A stretch of 64,000 bases of DNA from Chryseobacterium gleum (lineage in GTDB: Bacteria > Bacteroidota > Bacteroidia > Flavobacteriales > Weeksellaceae), in contig NZ_LR134289.1 of NCBI RefSeq assembly GCF_900636535.1, forward strand, positions 434,001 through 498,000. The letters are read 5' to 3'. Shown here piece by piece: positions 7,769-16,811 of this stretch; position 1 is the first letter of the stretch; each line of letters opens with the position of its first letter. A model generated the notes under the pieces. It worked only from the letters and a program-made list of their open reading frames with translations, was not told the DNA's origin and made no database searches. The position numbers and the translations under genes are program-made.

Positions 7769-8878
7769 TTATGTGACAGAATAAAAGAATGACCTTAACT
7801 CGTCTGCAAATATATGCGGTAATTCCAATGCGGCAAAATGTCCTCCTTCATCCATTTTTTTAAAGCTGGTCACATTTACAAACCGTTCTGCCCATTCTTT
7901 TGGAAACTGAGCTTCACGGGGAAATACAAGCACACCTGCGGGAACGTTAGTTTTTTGATGAACCTGAGTTCCGCTCCATAAAGCCGCTGCATCTTCTTTA
8001 TACATTCTCGCAGAGGAACCTATGGTTTGCGTTACCCAGTAAATCATAATATTGGTAAGCATTTCGTCTTTTCCGCCAAATGCAGTTTCGATGAGTTCCG
8101 GAGGAGCGCCGGCGTTCACAAAACTTATGATCCAGCCTGCAAGTCCTGCGGGAGAGTCATTCAGACCGTACGCAAGCGTCTGAGGTTTGGTAGACTGTAC
8201 CATGGCATAAGCACCTTCACTATACCACCAGTGCTGGACAAACTGTGCAAATTTCTTTTCTTCTTCACTCATTGTTGCCGGATCCTCCTGACCGGTTGGA
8301 TAACCTACATCAGTAAGATGGACAGCTTCTATGATTTCAGGATATTTTGAAGTCAGTGATTTTACAACTCCCATGCCTATATCTCCTCCGGCAGCACAGA
8401 ATTTTTTATATCCAAGTACTTCAGTCATCAGTTTCTTCCACAGATCTGCGACCTTTTCACTGCTGACTGCTGTTTTATCAGAAAATCCAAATCCCGGCAG
8501 GGAAGGAATAACTAAATCAAAGCTTTGCTCACCCTCTGTAAGCAATGGAATGATCTTATGGAAACGGTAGTAACTATCCGGCCAGCCATGCGTAAGGATT
8601 AAAGGCTTGGGATTGGGACCTTTTCCCCTGATGTATTGAAAATGAATCAGAATTCCGTCTATACGTGTTGTATACTGAGGATGTTGATTCAACTGCAGTT
8701 CATTTATCCGCCAGTCATAATCATTGATCCAGTATTGAATAAGTTCTTTCAGATAGGTTTCGTTGGTTCCGTAATGCCAGCCGGCATCTTCAGGCTCGTC
8801 AGGCCATCGCGTATTTTGTAAACGGGCTTTCATGTCGGTTATTACCGATTCAGGAATGTTAACAGTAAATGGTTCCAT
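7769..8878 (-). CDS. Epoxide hydrolase (microsomal-type, EHN domain)
   Basis: A 369-residue enzyme. It starts with the epoxide-hydrolase N-terminal segment (residues 1-110, with the typical RWPDEPEDAGW). An alpha/beta-hydrolase core follows, with HGWPDS at 97-102, the nucleophile Asp166 in GGDIG, and the base histidine in DEGGHFAALE near the C terminus. It opens epoxides to diols through an ester intermediate, probably in the cytoplasm because no signal peptide is seen. It is the first gene of a two-gene unit with the lipoprotein hydrolase and is divergent from the NmrA-like gene. Confidence 0.88.
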   Translation of the reverse strand: MEPFTVNIPESVITDMKARLQNTRWPDEPEDAGWHYGTNETYLKELIQYWINDYDWRINELQLNQHPQYTTRIDGILIHFQYIRGKGPNPKPLILTHGWPDSYYRFHKIIPLLTEGEQSFDLVIPSLPGFGFSDKTAVSSEKVADLWKKLMTEVLGYKKFCAAGGDIGMGVVKSLTSKYPEIIEAVHLTDVGYPTGQEDPATMSEEEKKFAQFVQHWWYSEGAYAMVQSTKPQTLAYGLNDSPAGLAGWIISFVNAGAPPELIETAFGGKDEMLTNIMIYWVTQTIGSSARMYKEDAAALWSGTQVHQKTNVPAGVLVFPREAQFPKEWAERFVNVTSFKKMDEGGHFAALELPHIFADELRSFFYSVT

Positions 8879-9217
8879 ATAATTATATTTTTATTTGGTG
8901 TAGGTGGAATGTATTGATAGTAAGATTGTTATCAAAGTTAAATACTTTATGTTTTATAAAGTGTTGTCAAAATCATAAATTTTTTGATTTTTTAATGCTG
9001 GAAAAAATGTAACTTTAATTCATTAAAATCTCGTAATACATATTACTCTTGTTCAGGTGGTATTTTTTAACCTGAAAATCTTAGGTTCAATCTTCTGAAC
9101 CCATACTTATATTATATCATAACCAAAGCAAAAGGCTATAAGTCATTTGTTGTTTTAATGACCATCAGCATTGAACAGGCTGTTGATTATTGATGTTTAA
9201 TATTAAATACAATCATT
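8879..9217. promoter_or_regulatory. Divergent intergenic region
   Basis: The region separates the epoxide hydrolase from the NmrA-like gene. It contains an inverted repeat GGTTCA-N6-TGAACC (9084-9101) and a CAGGT...ACCTG hairpin just before it. Either could be a regulator site. I see no small gene. Confidence 0.35.
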
Positions 9218-9856
9218 ATGAATACCTATAAAATTGCCGTTATCGGCGGAACAGGAAAATCCGGACAATATCTGGTAAAACACCTTCTTGAAAAAGGACA
9301 TTCTCTTAAGCTTTTACTGAGACATCCTGAAAACTTTACCCTTCAGAATCCTTTAATTGAAACGGTAAAAGGAGATGCGAGGGATGAAGCAGCGATCCAT
9401 AAACTGATTATGGGAACTGATCTTGTCATGAGTACTTTAGGACAGCCAAAAGGGGAGAAATCTATCTTCAGTGATGCTGCCGGAAATATTATTAAAGCAA
9501 TGGACTCGCATGGAATAAGCCGGTATATTGTCACTACCGGATTGAGCGTAAATACATTATCCGATCAAAAAAATGAAAGAGTAAAAATGGCTACAGAATG
9601 GATGTATCAAAATTACCCTGAAACAACCGCAGACAAACAAAAAGAGTATGAACTCCTTCTGGAAAGTAACCTCGACTGGACTTTGGTCAGGTTACCATTA
9701 ATCAATCTTACAGATGAAAATTTTACAACTGAAGCAAATCTGACAGATTGTAAGGGTGAGAATATCAGTGCTGCGGATCTTGCTGAGTTTTTGGGTTCTC
9801 AGATTGAAAATTCAGATTATATACGGAAGCGCCCGTTTTTATATAATAAAGTTTAA
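9218..9856 (+). CDS. NmrA/SDR-like NAD(P)-binding protein
   Basis: A 212-residue atypical short-chain dehydrogenase-like protein. The dinucleotide-binding motif is IGGTGKSGQYL (residues 9-19), followed by the basic KLLLRHPE that selects NADP. GDARDE and VMSTLG mark further strands of the Rossmann fold. The YxxxK catalytic pair of classical SDRs is not apparent. It resembles the NAD(P)H-binding 'NmrA-like' or flavin-reductase-like group that can act as a reductase or redox sensor. It is monocistronic and ends at a strong bidirectional hairpin. Confidence 0.8.
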   Translation: MNTYKIAVIGGTGKSGQYLVKHLLEKGHSLKLLLRHPENFTLQNPLIETVKGDARDEAAIHKLIMGTDLVMSTLGQPKGEKSIFSDAAGNIIKAMDSHGISRYIVTTGLSVNTLSDQKNERVKMATEWMYQNYPETTADKQKEYELLLESNLDWTLVRLPLINLTDENFTTEANLTDCKGENISAADLAEFLGSQIENSDYIRKRPFLYNKV

Positions 9857-9890
9857 ACAATCTCAATCTGAAAATTAAAGAATACTAAAA

Positions 9891-9922
9891 AATAAGCTGT
9901 CACAAAATCGTGACAGCTTATT
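9891..9922. terminator. Bidirectional terminator between NmrA-like gene and tam
   Basis: Perfect 13-bp stem AATAAGCTGTCAC / GTGACAGCTTATT with a six-base loop, between two convergent genes. Confidence 0.85.
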
Positions 9923-9933
9923 AAATAAGATCT

Positions 9934-10701
9934 TTATTTCTTACGTCCGTACATCAGGATACGCTTAAAGGCATAAATGGCCGGATATTTTGTAAATCTT
10001 TTTGCGATACGGGATTTAAATTCGGTGATGAAACTCTCTTTCTGTTCTCCGTCCAGACGTTCAAGGTAAGGCAATAATGCAGTTCCTGAGATAAAGTCAT
10101 ATAAAGCTTCGTGATTATCTGCAATAATAGGATAAACCTTCTGGAAGATTTCTATATCATGGATTCCGTTGTCAAATAATATCTGTGCATAATCATCCAT
10201 GGAAAGTACCGGGGAATCCCGTTTGAAATGATTCAGATAAGATACGTAAGGTTCTTCATCTGTCATTTGCGCCAGGATCTGGTTCAGTATATTTTCATTC
10301 TGAACAGGCATCTGGATGGCTAGCTGACCTTCTGGTGCTAGCAATCCGATGATTTTAGGAAATAAAGTTTCATGATCATCCACCCACTGCAAAGCGGCAT
10401 TACTGAAAACGAGATCCCACCTCTGGCCAGATTGTGCTGCTTCTTCAATGGTCAGGAGCTTAAAATGCAGATTTTCACTTTCGTACTTCTTCGATTTTTC
10501 AAGCATTTCTGCTGATGAATCAATTCCTAAAAATACAGAACCTGTCAGTTTTTCTGTCAGAATAGAAGTTTGTTCTCCGGTACCACAGCCTAAGTCAATC
10601 GCTTTAATATTGTTTTCAGGCTTGATTAATGCGGCTAAATCGTAAAAAGGTTTGTAACGTACATCTTTGTACTGGTCGTATAGTTCGGGATTCCAGGGCA
10701 T
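9934..10701 (-). CDS. tam: Trans-aconitate 2-methyltransferase-like SAM methyltransferase
   Basis: A 255-residue class I methyltransferase. The SAM-binding motif I is AIDLGCGTGEQ (about 35-45), then FLGIDSSAEML (motif II), and the post-motif SNAALQWVDDH typical of trans-aconitate methyltransferases. The start MPWNPELYDQY and the length also match that family. The likely reaction methylates trans-aconitate, a by-product of citrate metabolism. It lies between two hairpins, so it is probably expressed alone. The Tam assignment against another small-acid methyltransferase is moderately sure. Confidence 0.78.
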   Translation of the reverse strand: MPWNPELYDQYKDVRYKPFYDLAALIKPENNIKAIDLGCGTGEQTSILTEKLTGSVFLGIDSSAEMLEKSKKYESENLHFKLLTIEEAAQSGQRWDLVFSNAALQWVDDHETLFPKIIGLLAPEGQLAIQMPVQNENILNQILAQMTDEEPYVSYLNHFKRDSPVLSMDDYAQILFDNGIHDIEIFQKVYPIIADNHEALYDFISGTALLPYLERLDGEQKESFITEFKSRIAKRFTKYPAIYAFKRILMYGRKK

Positions 10702-10748
10702 AAAAATAATTTTGTAATGGTTAATAAAGATAAAGAATCTGAATAAAA

Positions 10749-10775
10749 AATCGGCTGTTTCAAAAACAGCCGATT
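10749..10775. terminator. Terminator after uvrA
   Basis: Perfect 12-bp stem AATCGGCTGTTT / AAACAGCCGATT directly downstream of the uvrA stop on the minus strand. Confidence 0.85.
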
Positions 10776-10779
10776 GTAT

Positions 10780-13572
10780 TTATTGTTCAAGTTTTTCTTT
10801 GATATATTTTGCAGTGTAGGATTTTTTGTTTTTAGTAAGATCCTCAGGGGTTCCTGCGAAAACAACTTCTCCACCATGCTTTCCTGCTTCAGGGCCGATG
10901 TCAATAATATAGTCGGCACATTTAATGATATCAGGTTGATGCTCAATAACAATCACCGAGTGTCCAAGATCGATCAGTGCCTGTAATGATTTCAATAACT
11001 TTTGAATATCATGGAAATGAAGACCCGTAGAAGGCTCATCAAAGATGAATAACGTTTTGTCTGTTGTTACTCCTTTTACAAGGAACGAAGCCAGCTTCAC
11101 ACGCTGAGCCTCACCTCCGGAAAGGGTAGAAGAGCTTTGTCCCAATTGAAGATAACCTAAACCTACTTCCTGAAGAGGTTTCAGCTTCGTTACGATTTTT
11201 TCTTCATTGTTATCTTTAAAGAATTCCAACGCCTCATCTACGGTCATGTGAAGAATGTCTGAGATATTTTTCTCATCAAACTTCACTTCAAGAATCTCAT
11301 TTTTGAATCGTGTTCCCTTACAAACCTCACATTCAAGTTCGATATCTGCCATAAACTGCATGGAAACGTTGATCACGCCTTCTCCTTTACATTCATCACA
11401 TCTTCCGCCGTCTACGTTGAAAGAGAAATGTTTAGGTTTGTAACCCATCATTTTGGCTACTTTCTGTTTAGCAAAAAGGTCTCTGATATCATCGTAAGCT
11501 TTCAGATAAGTTACCGGGTTTGAACGGGATGATTTTCCAATCGGGTTCTGATCGATCAATTCGATGTTTTTAATCAGCTTTTTCGGGAATTCTACAGAAT
11601 CGTAGTCTCCTTTTTTACCACCCATTCCAAGCTGAATCTGAATATCATTGGTAAGAATCTCTTTCATCAAAGTAGATTTTCCGCTTCCTGAAACTCCCGA
11701 GATTACAACAAGATTTTCCAAAGGAACATCTACATCAATATTTTTAAGGTTATTCTGACGGGCCCCTTTAATGTGAATCCATTCTTTTGCTTTTCTGCGT
11801 TTTTGTGGGACTTCAATTTCCAGTCTTCCTGTAAGGTATTCTGAAGTAAGGGTGTTGGCTTTTTTCAGGTCTTTATAATCTCCGGAAAATACCAGCTCTC
11901 CACCAAGATAACCAGCCTCCGGACCGATATCAATAATGTAATCTGCAGCCCTCATCACATCTTCATCATGTTCTACTACAATAACAGTATTTCCAAGGTC
12001 ACGAAGATTTTTCAATACTTCGATGAGGTTTTCAGTGTCTTTGGAATGCAGTCCGATAGAAGGTTCATCCAGAATATAAATAGAACCAACCAAAGAACTT
12101 CCTAAGCTTGTTGCAAGGTTGATTCTCTGACTTTCTCCTCCTGAAAGCGTATTGGAAGTCCTGTTTAAGGTCAAATACCCTAATCCTACCTTTAATAAAA
12201 ATTCCAGGCGGGTTGTAATTTCATACAATAACCGTTTTGCAACCTCTTTATCATGTTCTGAAAGCTTGAGTCCATTGATCAGCGGAGCGAGTTCATCCAG
12301 AGGAAGTTCGATCATCGACTGGATATTATGTCCGTCTACTTTTACCCAACTTGTTTCTTCACGAAGTCTTAATCCTTCACATGTTGGGCAAAGGGTTTTT
12401 CCTCTGTAGCGGGAAAGCATTACTCTGTACTGGATTTTATAGAGATTCTCTTCAAGCATTTTGAAGAAATTATTGATGCATGGGAAATTACTCCTGCCAT
12501 CACCTTTCCATAGGAAGTTTTTCTGTTCTTTTGTTAACTGGTGATAAGGTTTGTGAATAGGGAAGTCGCCCGCTTTTTTGATGAAATCCTTTTTCCATTC
12601 ACTCATCGTTTCTCCTCTCCAGCATACCACCGCATCTTCGTAGATGGATAGTGTTTTGTTGGGAACAACAAGATCTTCATCAATTCCAATGACCTTACCA
12701 TATCCCTCACATGCCGGACAGGCTCCGTAAGGATTGTTAAAGCTGAAAAAGTGGACATTGGGTTCAAGGAATTCCATTCCGTCCAGCTCGAACTTATTGG
12801 AAAACTCTTTCACCTTTCCGGTATCTGTGTTCTTCAATGCACAATAGCCGCGCCCTTCATAAAATGCCATCTGAATGGAATCTGCGAGCCTTTGTAAAAA
12901 GCTTTCATCTTCTTCATATGAGAAACGGTCAATCACAAGATTAATGGTCATGCCTTTTTCCGGGGTAAAACCAAAACTTTCCAGATCTTCAATACCTGCT
13001 ACATTTCCATTGATTTCAAGTCTTGTGAAACCAGCCAGTTTTAAAACATTTAAAGTCTCCTTAAAATTGTCGGTATCATATTCCAGTGGCGCTGTCAATA
13101 GAAAAGAACTGTCTTTTTTGGATGCTTTAATAAAATCTACCACATCCGAAACGGAATCTTTTTTTACTTCTTCTCCGGAAACGGGAGAAAAAGTTTTTCC
13201 GATCCTTGCAAATAAAAGCTTCATATAATCATAGATCTCTGTAGATGTTCCTACAGTAGAACGAGGATTGGACGATATTACTTTCTGCTGAATTGCAATA
13301 GATGGTGCCAGCCCTTTGATGTCGTCTACTTTTGGTTTTTCTAATTTTCCCAAAAACTGACGGGCATAAGAACTTAAACTTTCAACATATCTTCTCTGTC
13401 CTTCTGCATAAATGGTATCAAAAGCCAAAGATGATTTACCGCTTCCTGAAACCCCGGTAATAACGATCAGTTTGTTTTTCGGGATCAGGACGTCTATATG
13501 TTTCAGATTGTTAAGATGTGCATTCTTAACGAAGATCTGTTTTTTTATGTCTATTTCTGTTGTGTTAGCCAT
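10780..13572 (-). CDS. uvrA: Excinuclease ABC subunit UvrA
   Basis: A 930-residue nucleotide-excision-repair damage sensor with two ABC ATPase halves. The first Walker A is GVSGSGKSS (40-48) and the second GVSGSGKST in the C-terminal half. Both LSGGE signatures are present (TLSGGESQR and TLSGGEAQR), as are the Walker B/D-loop ILDEPSIGLH and IFDEPSTGLH. Zinc-finger cysteines appear as CPAC and CPTC in the first half and CDEC and CEVC in the second. Length is normal. It works with UvrB and UvrC, which are not in the window. It is monocistronic; a TAATTTTG element at 13776-13783 (minus) could be its promoter, about 200 bp upstream. Confidence 0.97.
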   Translation of the reverse strand: MANTTEIDIKKQIFVKNAHLNNLKHIDVLIPKNKLIVITGVSGSGKSSLAFDTIYAEGQRRYVESLSSYARQFLGKLEKPKVDDIKGLAPSIAIQQKVISSNPRSTVGTSTEIYDYMKLLFARIGKTFSPVSGEEVKKDSVSDVVDFIKASKKDSSFLLTAPLEYDTDNFKETLNVLKLAGFTRLEINGNVAGIEDLESFGFTPEKGMTINLVIDRFSYEEDESFLQRLADSIQMAFYEGRGYCALKNTDTGKVKEFSNKFELDGMEFLEPNVHFFSFNNPYGACPACEGYGKVIGIDEDLVVPNKTLSIYEDAVVCWRGETMSEWKKDFIKKAGDFPIHKPYHQLTKEQKNFLWKGDGRSNFPCINNFFKMLEENLYKIQYRVMLSRYRGKTLCPTCEGLRLREETSWVKVDGHNIQSMIELPLDELAPLINGLKLSEHDKEVAKRLLYEITTRLEFLLKVGLGYLTLNRTSNTLSGGESQRINLATSLGSSLVGSIYILDEPSIGLHSKDTENLIEVLKNLRDLGNTVIVVEHDEDVMRAADYIIDIGPEAGYLGGELVFSGDYKDLKKANTLTSEYLTGRLEIEVPQKRRKAKEWIHIKGARQNNLKNIDVDVPLENLVVISGVSGSGKSTLMKEILTNDIQIQLGMGGKKGDYDSVEFPKKLIKNIELIDQNPIGKSSRSNPVTYLKAYDDIRDLFAKQKVAKMMGYKPKHFSFNVDGGRCDECKGEGVINVSMQFMADIELECEVCKGTRFKNEILEVKFDEKNISDILHMTVDEALEFFKDNNEEKIVTKLKPLQEVGLGYLQLGQSSSTLSGGEAQRVKLASFLVKGVTTDKTLFIFDEPSTGLHFHDIQKLLKSLQALIDLGHSVIVIEHQPDIIKCADYIIDIGPEAGKHGGEVVFAGTPEDLTKNKKSYTAKYIKEKLEQ

Positions 13573-14041
13573 ATTTTGTTTATTCTAAAGTATCTGTACA
13601 GCAATAAGGCTGTCAGAATAATGGTGTATTGCCTCAGCATATACCGGGGCTGTCATCAATTGAAACATTGAATATATTCCTGAATTCGTCTGTCGTTTCA
13701 CAGCAGCATTTTGTTAAGATTGCTGTTTCAATATCCAGTTGAAAAAGAATGTTTTCATCGTAAAATTAAGACCAACAAAATTACGAAATTTTAGCGAAAA
13801 TCTGATGTATATCTTATTGTTAAAAATTGTTATAATGAATGTTAAATTAGAGTACTAAAACCGAAATATTATTTTCAATAAACAACAAGAAAAAGTATGT
13901 TTTGTGGACTTGCTTCTATTTTCCTGTTTAAATTAAGGTATTTTACTTAATTTTTTTTAATACGTTGTATTTTTTTTGTTTAACTATTGTTTTATATTAT
14001 AAAATTATTTAAAATTGTACCCGTAAATATGTAATATAGAA

Positions 14042-14092
14042 ATGAGAAAATTATTCAGAGATCTAGTTACACATTTAATGAGAAAAAGATAG
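14042..14092 (+). CDS. Possible 16-residue leader peptide
   Basis: ATG to TAG encodes MRKLFRDLVTHLMRKR, a strongly basic short peptide. It is followed 18 bases later by a terminator-like hairpin and then the TonB receptor gene. This layout would suit a leader that controls readthrough into the receptor gene. There is no clear ribosome-binding site and no conservation data, so it may be chance. Confidence 0.25.
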   Translation: MRKLFRDLVTHLMRKR

Positions 14093-14110
14093 AAATTACT
14101 CCCTCACACA

Positions 14111-14138
14111 GATGCAGCATGATGTTGCATCTTTTTTT
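14111..14138 (+). terminator. Terminator-like hairpin in TonB receptor leader
   Basis: GATGCA...TGCATC stem followed by T7, about 75 bp before the receptor ATG. It could end a short leader RNA or attenuate the receptor gene. Confidence 0.55.
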
Positions 14139-14211
14139 ATGACAACTATCATTTGCCTGTCTTGGTGAACTCCCTTACTTTTGGACCTGTTAAAAAACTA
14201 CGGAAACGATT

Positions 14212-16023
14212 ATGATCAAAAAGATAGGAAGTGCTTTTTTTCTGGGATCTTTACTTTGGGTGAATGCACAGGAAAAGACAACAGATATTGAAAGCATTGA
14301 ATTTCAGGGAAAATTCATCTCTACACCTTATAAAAGCGCCAACCAGAACATTAGTGTTATCACCAGAGAAGATATCGTAAATTCTCCTGCCAAAAGTATT
14401 GATGAAATTCTTCAGCAGGTGCCGGGAATGGATATCAGGAGGAGAGGAGCCAATGGTGTGCAGAGTGATATCGGTTTCCGTGGAAGCTCTTTTGAACAGG
14501 TTCTTCTGTTGTTAAATGGGATCAGGATGAATGATTCCCAGACCGGCCATAATAATATGAATATTCCGGTAGACCTGGATGATGTAGAGAAAATAGAAGT
14601 GATAAAAGGCCCGGCAGCAAGACGTTTCGGGCAGAATGCTTATGCCGGAGTTATTAACATCATTACGAAAACTACTCCGGGAAAAAAAGTGAAGATCAGT
14701 GCAGAAGGAGGAGATTACGGTTCGTATGGTCTTGGATTTAATGCGCAGGTGGGAAATGAGAAGTTTACCAATGCTATTCAGGCCAATTCTGCTTCTTCAG
14801 AAGGCTATATGTTCAATACGGATTACGAAATCAGGAATGTATTTTACCAGGGAAAGTTGAATATTAAAAACGGAGATGTAAGAATACAGGCCGGTTTTTC
14901 AGAAAAGAAATTCGGAGCCAATGGTTTTTATGCTTCGAGTAGTGCTACAAAACAGTATGAGGAAACACAGGCTTCTATTGTAAGTGTGGCCCACCAGCAG
15001 ACTTTCGGAAAGCTTAAACTTAATTCAAATGTGTATTGGAGAAGAGGGCAGGATATGTATCTTTACAACAGATGGGATCCTGACTTTTACAGAAATATGC
15101 ATATCGGAAATAACGTAGGTGGAGAAGTGAATTCCAGCTACCAATGGGGACTGGGAACAACCGGAGTTGGAGTTGAGCTTAGAAAAGAGTTTCTGGCGAG
15201 CAGTAATTTAGGAGACAGAAACCGTTTTGTTTCCCAGGTTTTCTTTGAACATCATTTTTCATTACTTGACAAAAAACTGAATATCAGTCCGGGGATTTCG
15301 TGGGCCAATTACTCCAAGGAAGGTAATTTCTTCTATCCGGGGCTTGATGTAGGATATAACTTTAATGCCAATAATAAAATCTACGGAAATATTGCGAAAG
15401 TACATCGTATACCAACCTTTACCGAACTGTATTATGTCAGCAGAACAGAACAGGGAAACCCTGATTTGCAGCCTGAAAATGCAGTTTCGTCTGAGGTAGG
15501 ATATCAATATCAGAACAACAGGATTTTAGCTAAAATCAGTGGATTTCTAAGAAATTCCAGCAATTCTATTGACTGGGTGAAAAATGACATCAGTGATAAA
15601 GTATGGTTTGCCCAGAATGTAGGAGATATCAAAACCAAAGGAATAGAAGCAGAGTGGAGCCACAGACCGGTAGACTGGCTGAAATATACAGTTGGATATA
15701 CGTATATCGACAGTAAATATGAAGAAAAAGAAGGCCTGGTTTCAAGGTATATTCTGGATAATCTGAAGCATCAGTTTATTTCTAAGCTAGAGGTCAGATT
15801 CCTTAAAAACTTTACCAATGAGCTTGTTTACCGTTATAACGAAAGGGTAAATCTGGGAACTTATAATCTTGTAGATGAAAAACTGAGCTTTTCCGGTAAA
15901 GATTACTCTGTTTATGTGTTGGTTAACAATCTTACGAATACAAATTATACCGAAGCGTTTGGTGTGGCAATGCCTCAAAGATGGTTCCACATCGGATTTT
16001 CGTATACAATTAATATTAAGTAG
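14212..16023 (+). CDS. TonB-dependent outer-membrane receptor (BtuB-like)
   Basis: A 603-residue outer-membrane receptor with a signal peptide ending near residue 20 (LWVNAQ). It has a plug domain with ISVITREDI and DEILQQVPGMDIRRRG, then GFRGSSFEQVLLLLNG, then VEKIEVIKGPAARRFG. A 22-strand-type barrel ends in an aromatic-rich terminus (GFSYTINIK). There is no carboxypeptidase-like N-terminal extension, so it is not SusC-like. The size resembles vitamin-B12 or siderophore receptors, but the ligand cannot be read from sequence. The DUF2490 barrel gene follows closely. Confidence 0.88.
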   Translation: MIKKIGSAFFLGSLLWVNAQEKTTDIESIEFQGKFISTPYKSANQNISVITREDIVNSPAKSIDEILQQVPGMDIRRRGANGVQSDIGFRGSSFEQVLLLLNGIRMNDSQTGHNNMNIPVDLDDVEKIEVIKGPAARRFGQNAYAGVINIITKTTPGKKVKISAEGGDYGSYGLGFNAQVGNEKFTNAIQANSASSEGYMFNTDYEIRNVFYQGKLNIKNGDVRIQAGFSEKKFGANGFYASSSATKQYEETQASIVSVAHQQTFGKLKLNSNVYWRRGQDMYLYNRWDPDFYRNMHIGNNVGGEVNSSYQWGLGTTGVGVELRKEFLASSNLGDRNRFVSQVFFEHHFSLLDKKLNISPGISWANYSKEGNFFYPGLDVGYNFNANNKIYGNIAKVHRIPTFTELYYVSRTEQGNPDLQPENAVSSEVGYQYQNNRILAKISGFLRNSSNSIDWVKNDISDKVWFAQNVGDIKTKGIEAEWSHRPVDWLKYTVGYTYIDSKYEEKEGLVSRYILDNLKHQFISKLEVRFLKNFTNELVYRYNERVNLGTYNLVDEKLSFSGKDYSVYVLVNNLTNTNYTEAFGVAMPQRWFHIGFSYTINIK

Positions 16024-16074
16024 CTGTTAATTCAATATTAATTAAAGTTAATATTAACAAATTGTTAAAAAATT

Positions 16075-16082
16075 TACATTTG
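16075..16082 (+). promoter_or_regulatory. -7 promoter element of the DUF2490 gene
   Basis: TACATTTG matches TAnnTTTG and lies 13 bases before the ATG at 16095. This argues against the upstream TTG start at 16062. Confidence 0.5.
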
Positions 16083-16094
16083 CAAAAATTTTTT

Positions 16095-16811
16095 ATGAAA
16101 CGTTTTATAGGCTTAGGCTTACTACTTGGAATTTCTTTCTTTAAAGCACAGGAACATATTTCCAGCTTCAACGCAGTAACTCTGACCTATAAGTTTCATC
16201 CTAAATTTTTCCTGTATGCAGAAGGACAGCTGCGTGGTAATGAAGATTATACTTACCCTGATTATTATGAAATAAAAGGAGGAGTAGGTTATAATCTTAC
16301 TAAAAATCACAAACCTTTCGTAGGACTTGGAAGGTACGTTAATTATAAGGATCATAGTTTAAGCAGGGAAGAATTCAGAGTATGGCTTCAGGATGTTATT
16401 GATCTTAAAAAAGGCATCGTAAAGTTTGAAAACCGACTCCGCGCTGAAAAAAGCTGGTTCTATGAGCCTAAAACAGACCAGACATCTCAGAGAATGCGTT
16501 ACAGGTATCGTCTGAACGTCAGTGTCCCTCTAAATGCCAAAACCATAAAGAAAGGAACTGTTTTTGCCAACGCTTATGATGAGGTTTTCTTTGTCTCTCC
16601 GATGAAGCCTACTTTCGCCAGAAACAGAGTCTATGGCGGTTTCGGCTATCAGATCGATGATTATTTTGGTATCGTAAGCGGATATCTGTGGCAGCGTGAA
16701 TTCGAAGCAAAAGGAAATAAAAATTTACATTTTATTTACCTGGCATTAAACATTAACATTGACGGAACAGACCACCACACGAAAACTTACGATTTCCCGG
16801 GAGCAGATTAA
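16095..16811 (+). CDS. DUF2490 family outer-membrane protein
   Basis: About 238 residues, starting at MKRFIGLGLLLGISFFKAQ, a signal peptide with a typical flavobacterial cleavage site after KAQ. The rest alternates hydrophobic and polar residues, as in a small beta-barrel, and contains the FxRYRxR-type motifs (QRMRYRYRLNV) seen in DUF2490 proteins. The function of the family is not known to me. Its stop overlaps by four bases the stop of the convergent M48 gene, and no terminator separates them. Confidence 0.75.
   Translation: MKRFIGLGLLLGISFFKAQEHISSFNAVTLTYKFHPKFFLYAEGQLRGNEDYTYPDYYEIKGGVGYNLTKNHKPFVGLGRYVNYKDHSLSREEFRVWLQDVIDLKKGIVKFENRLRAEKSWFYEPKTDQTSQRMRYRYRLNVSVPLNAKTIKKGTVFANAYDEVFFVSPMKPTFARNRVYGGFGYQIDDYFGIVSGYLWQREFEAKGNKNLHFIYLALNINIDGTDHHTKTYDFPGAD

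Larger units (their letters stand above)
13573..14211. other. Divergent intergenic region before the TonB receptor
   Basis: A 640-bp AT-rich stretch. It holds the candidate uvrA promoter (TAATTTTG on the minus strand, 13776-13783) and a short open frame at 14042-14092 with a terminator-like hairpin behind it. I see no other gene. Confidence 0.5.

Noticed and set aside
16062..16094. Upstream TTG start for the DUF2490 gene
   Set aside because: It would translate through the -7 promoter element and place residues before a clean signal peptide.
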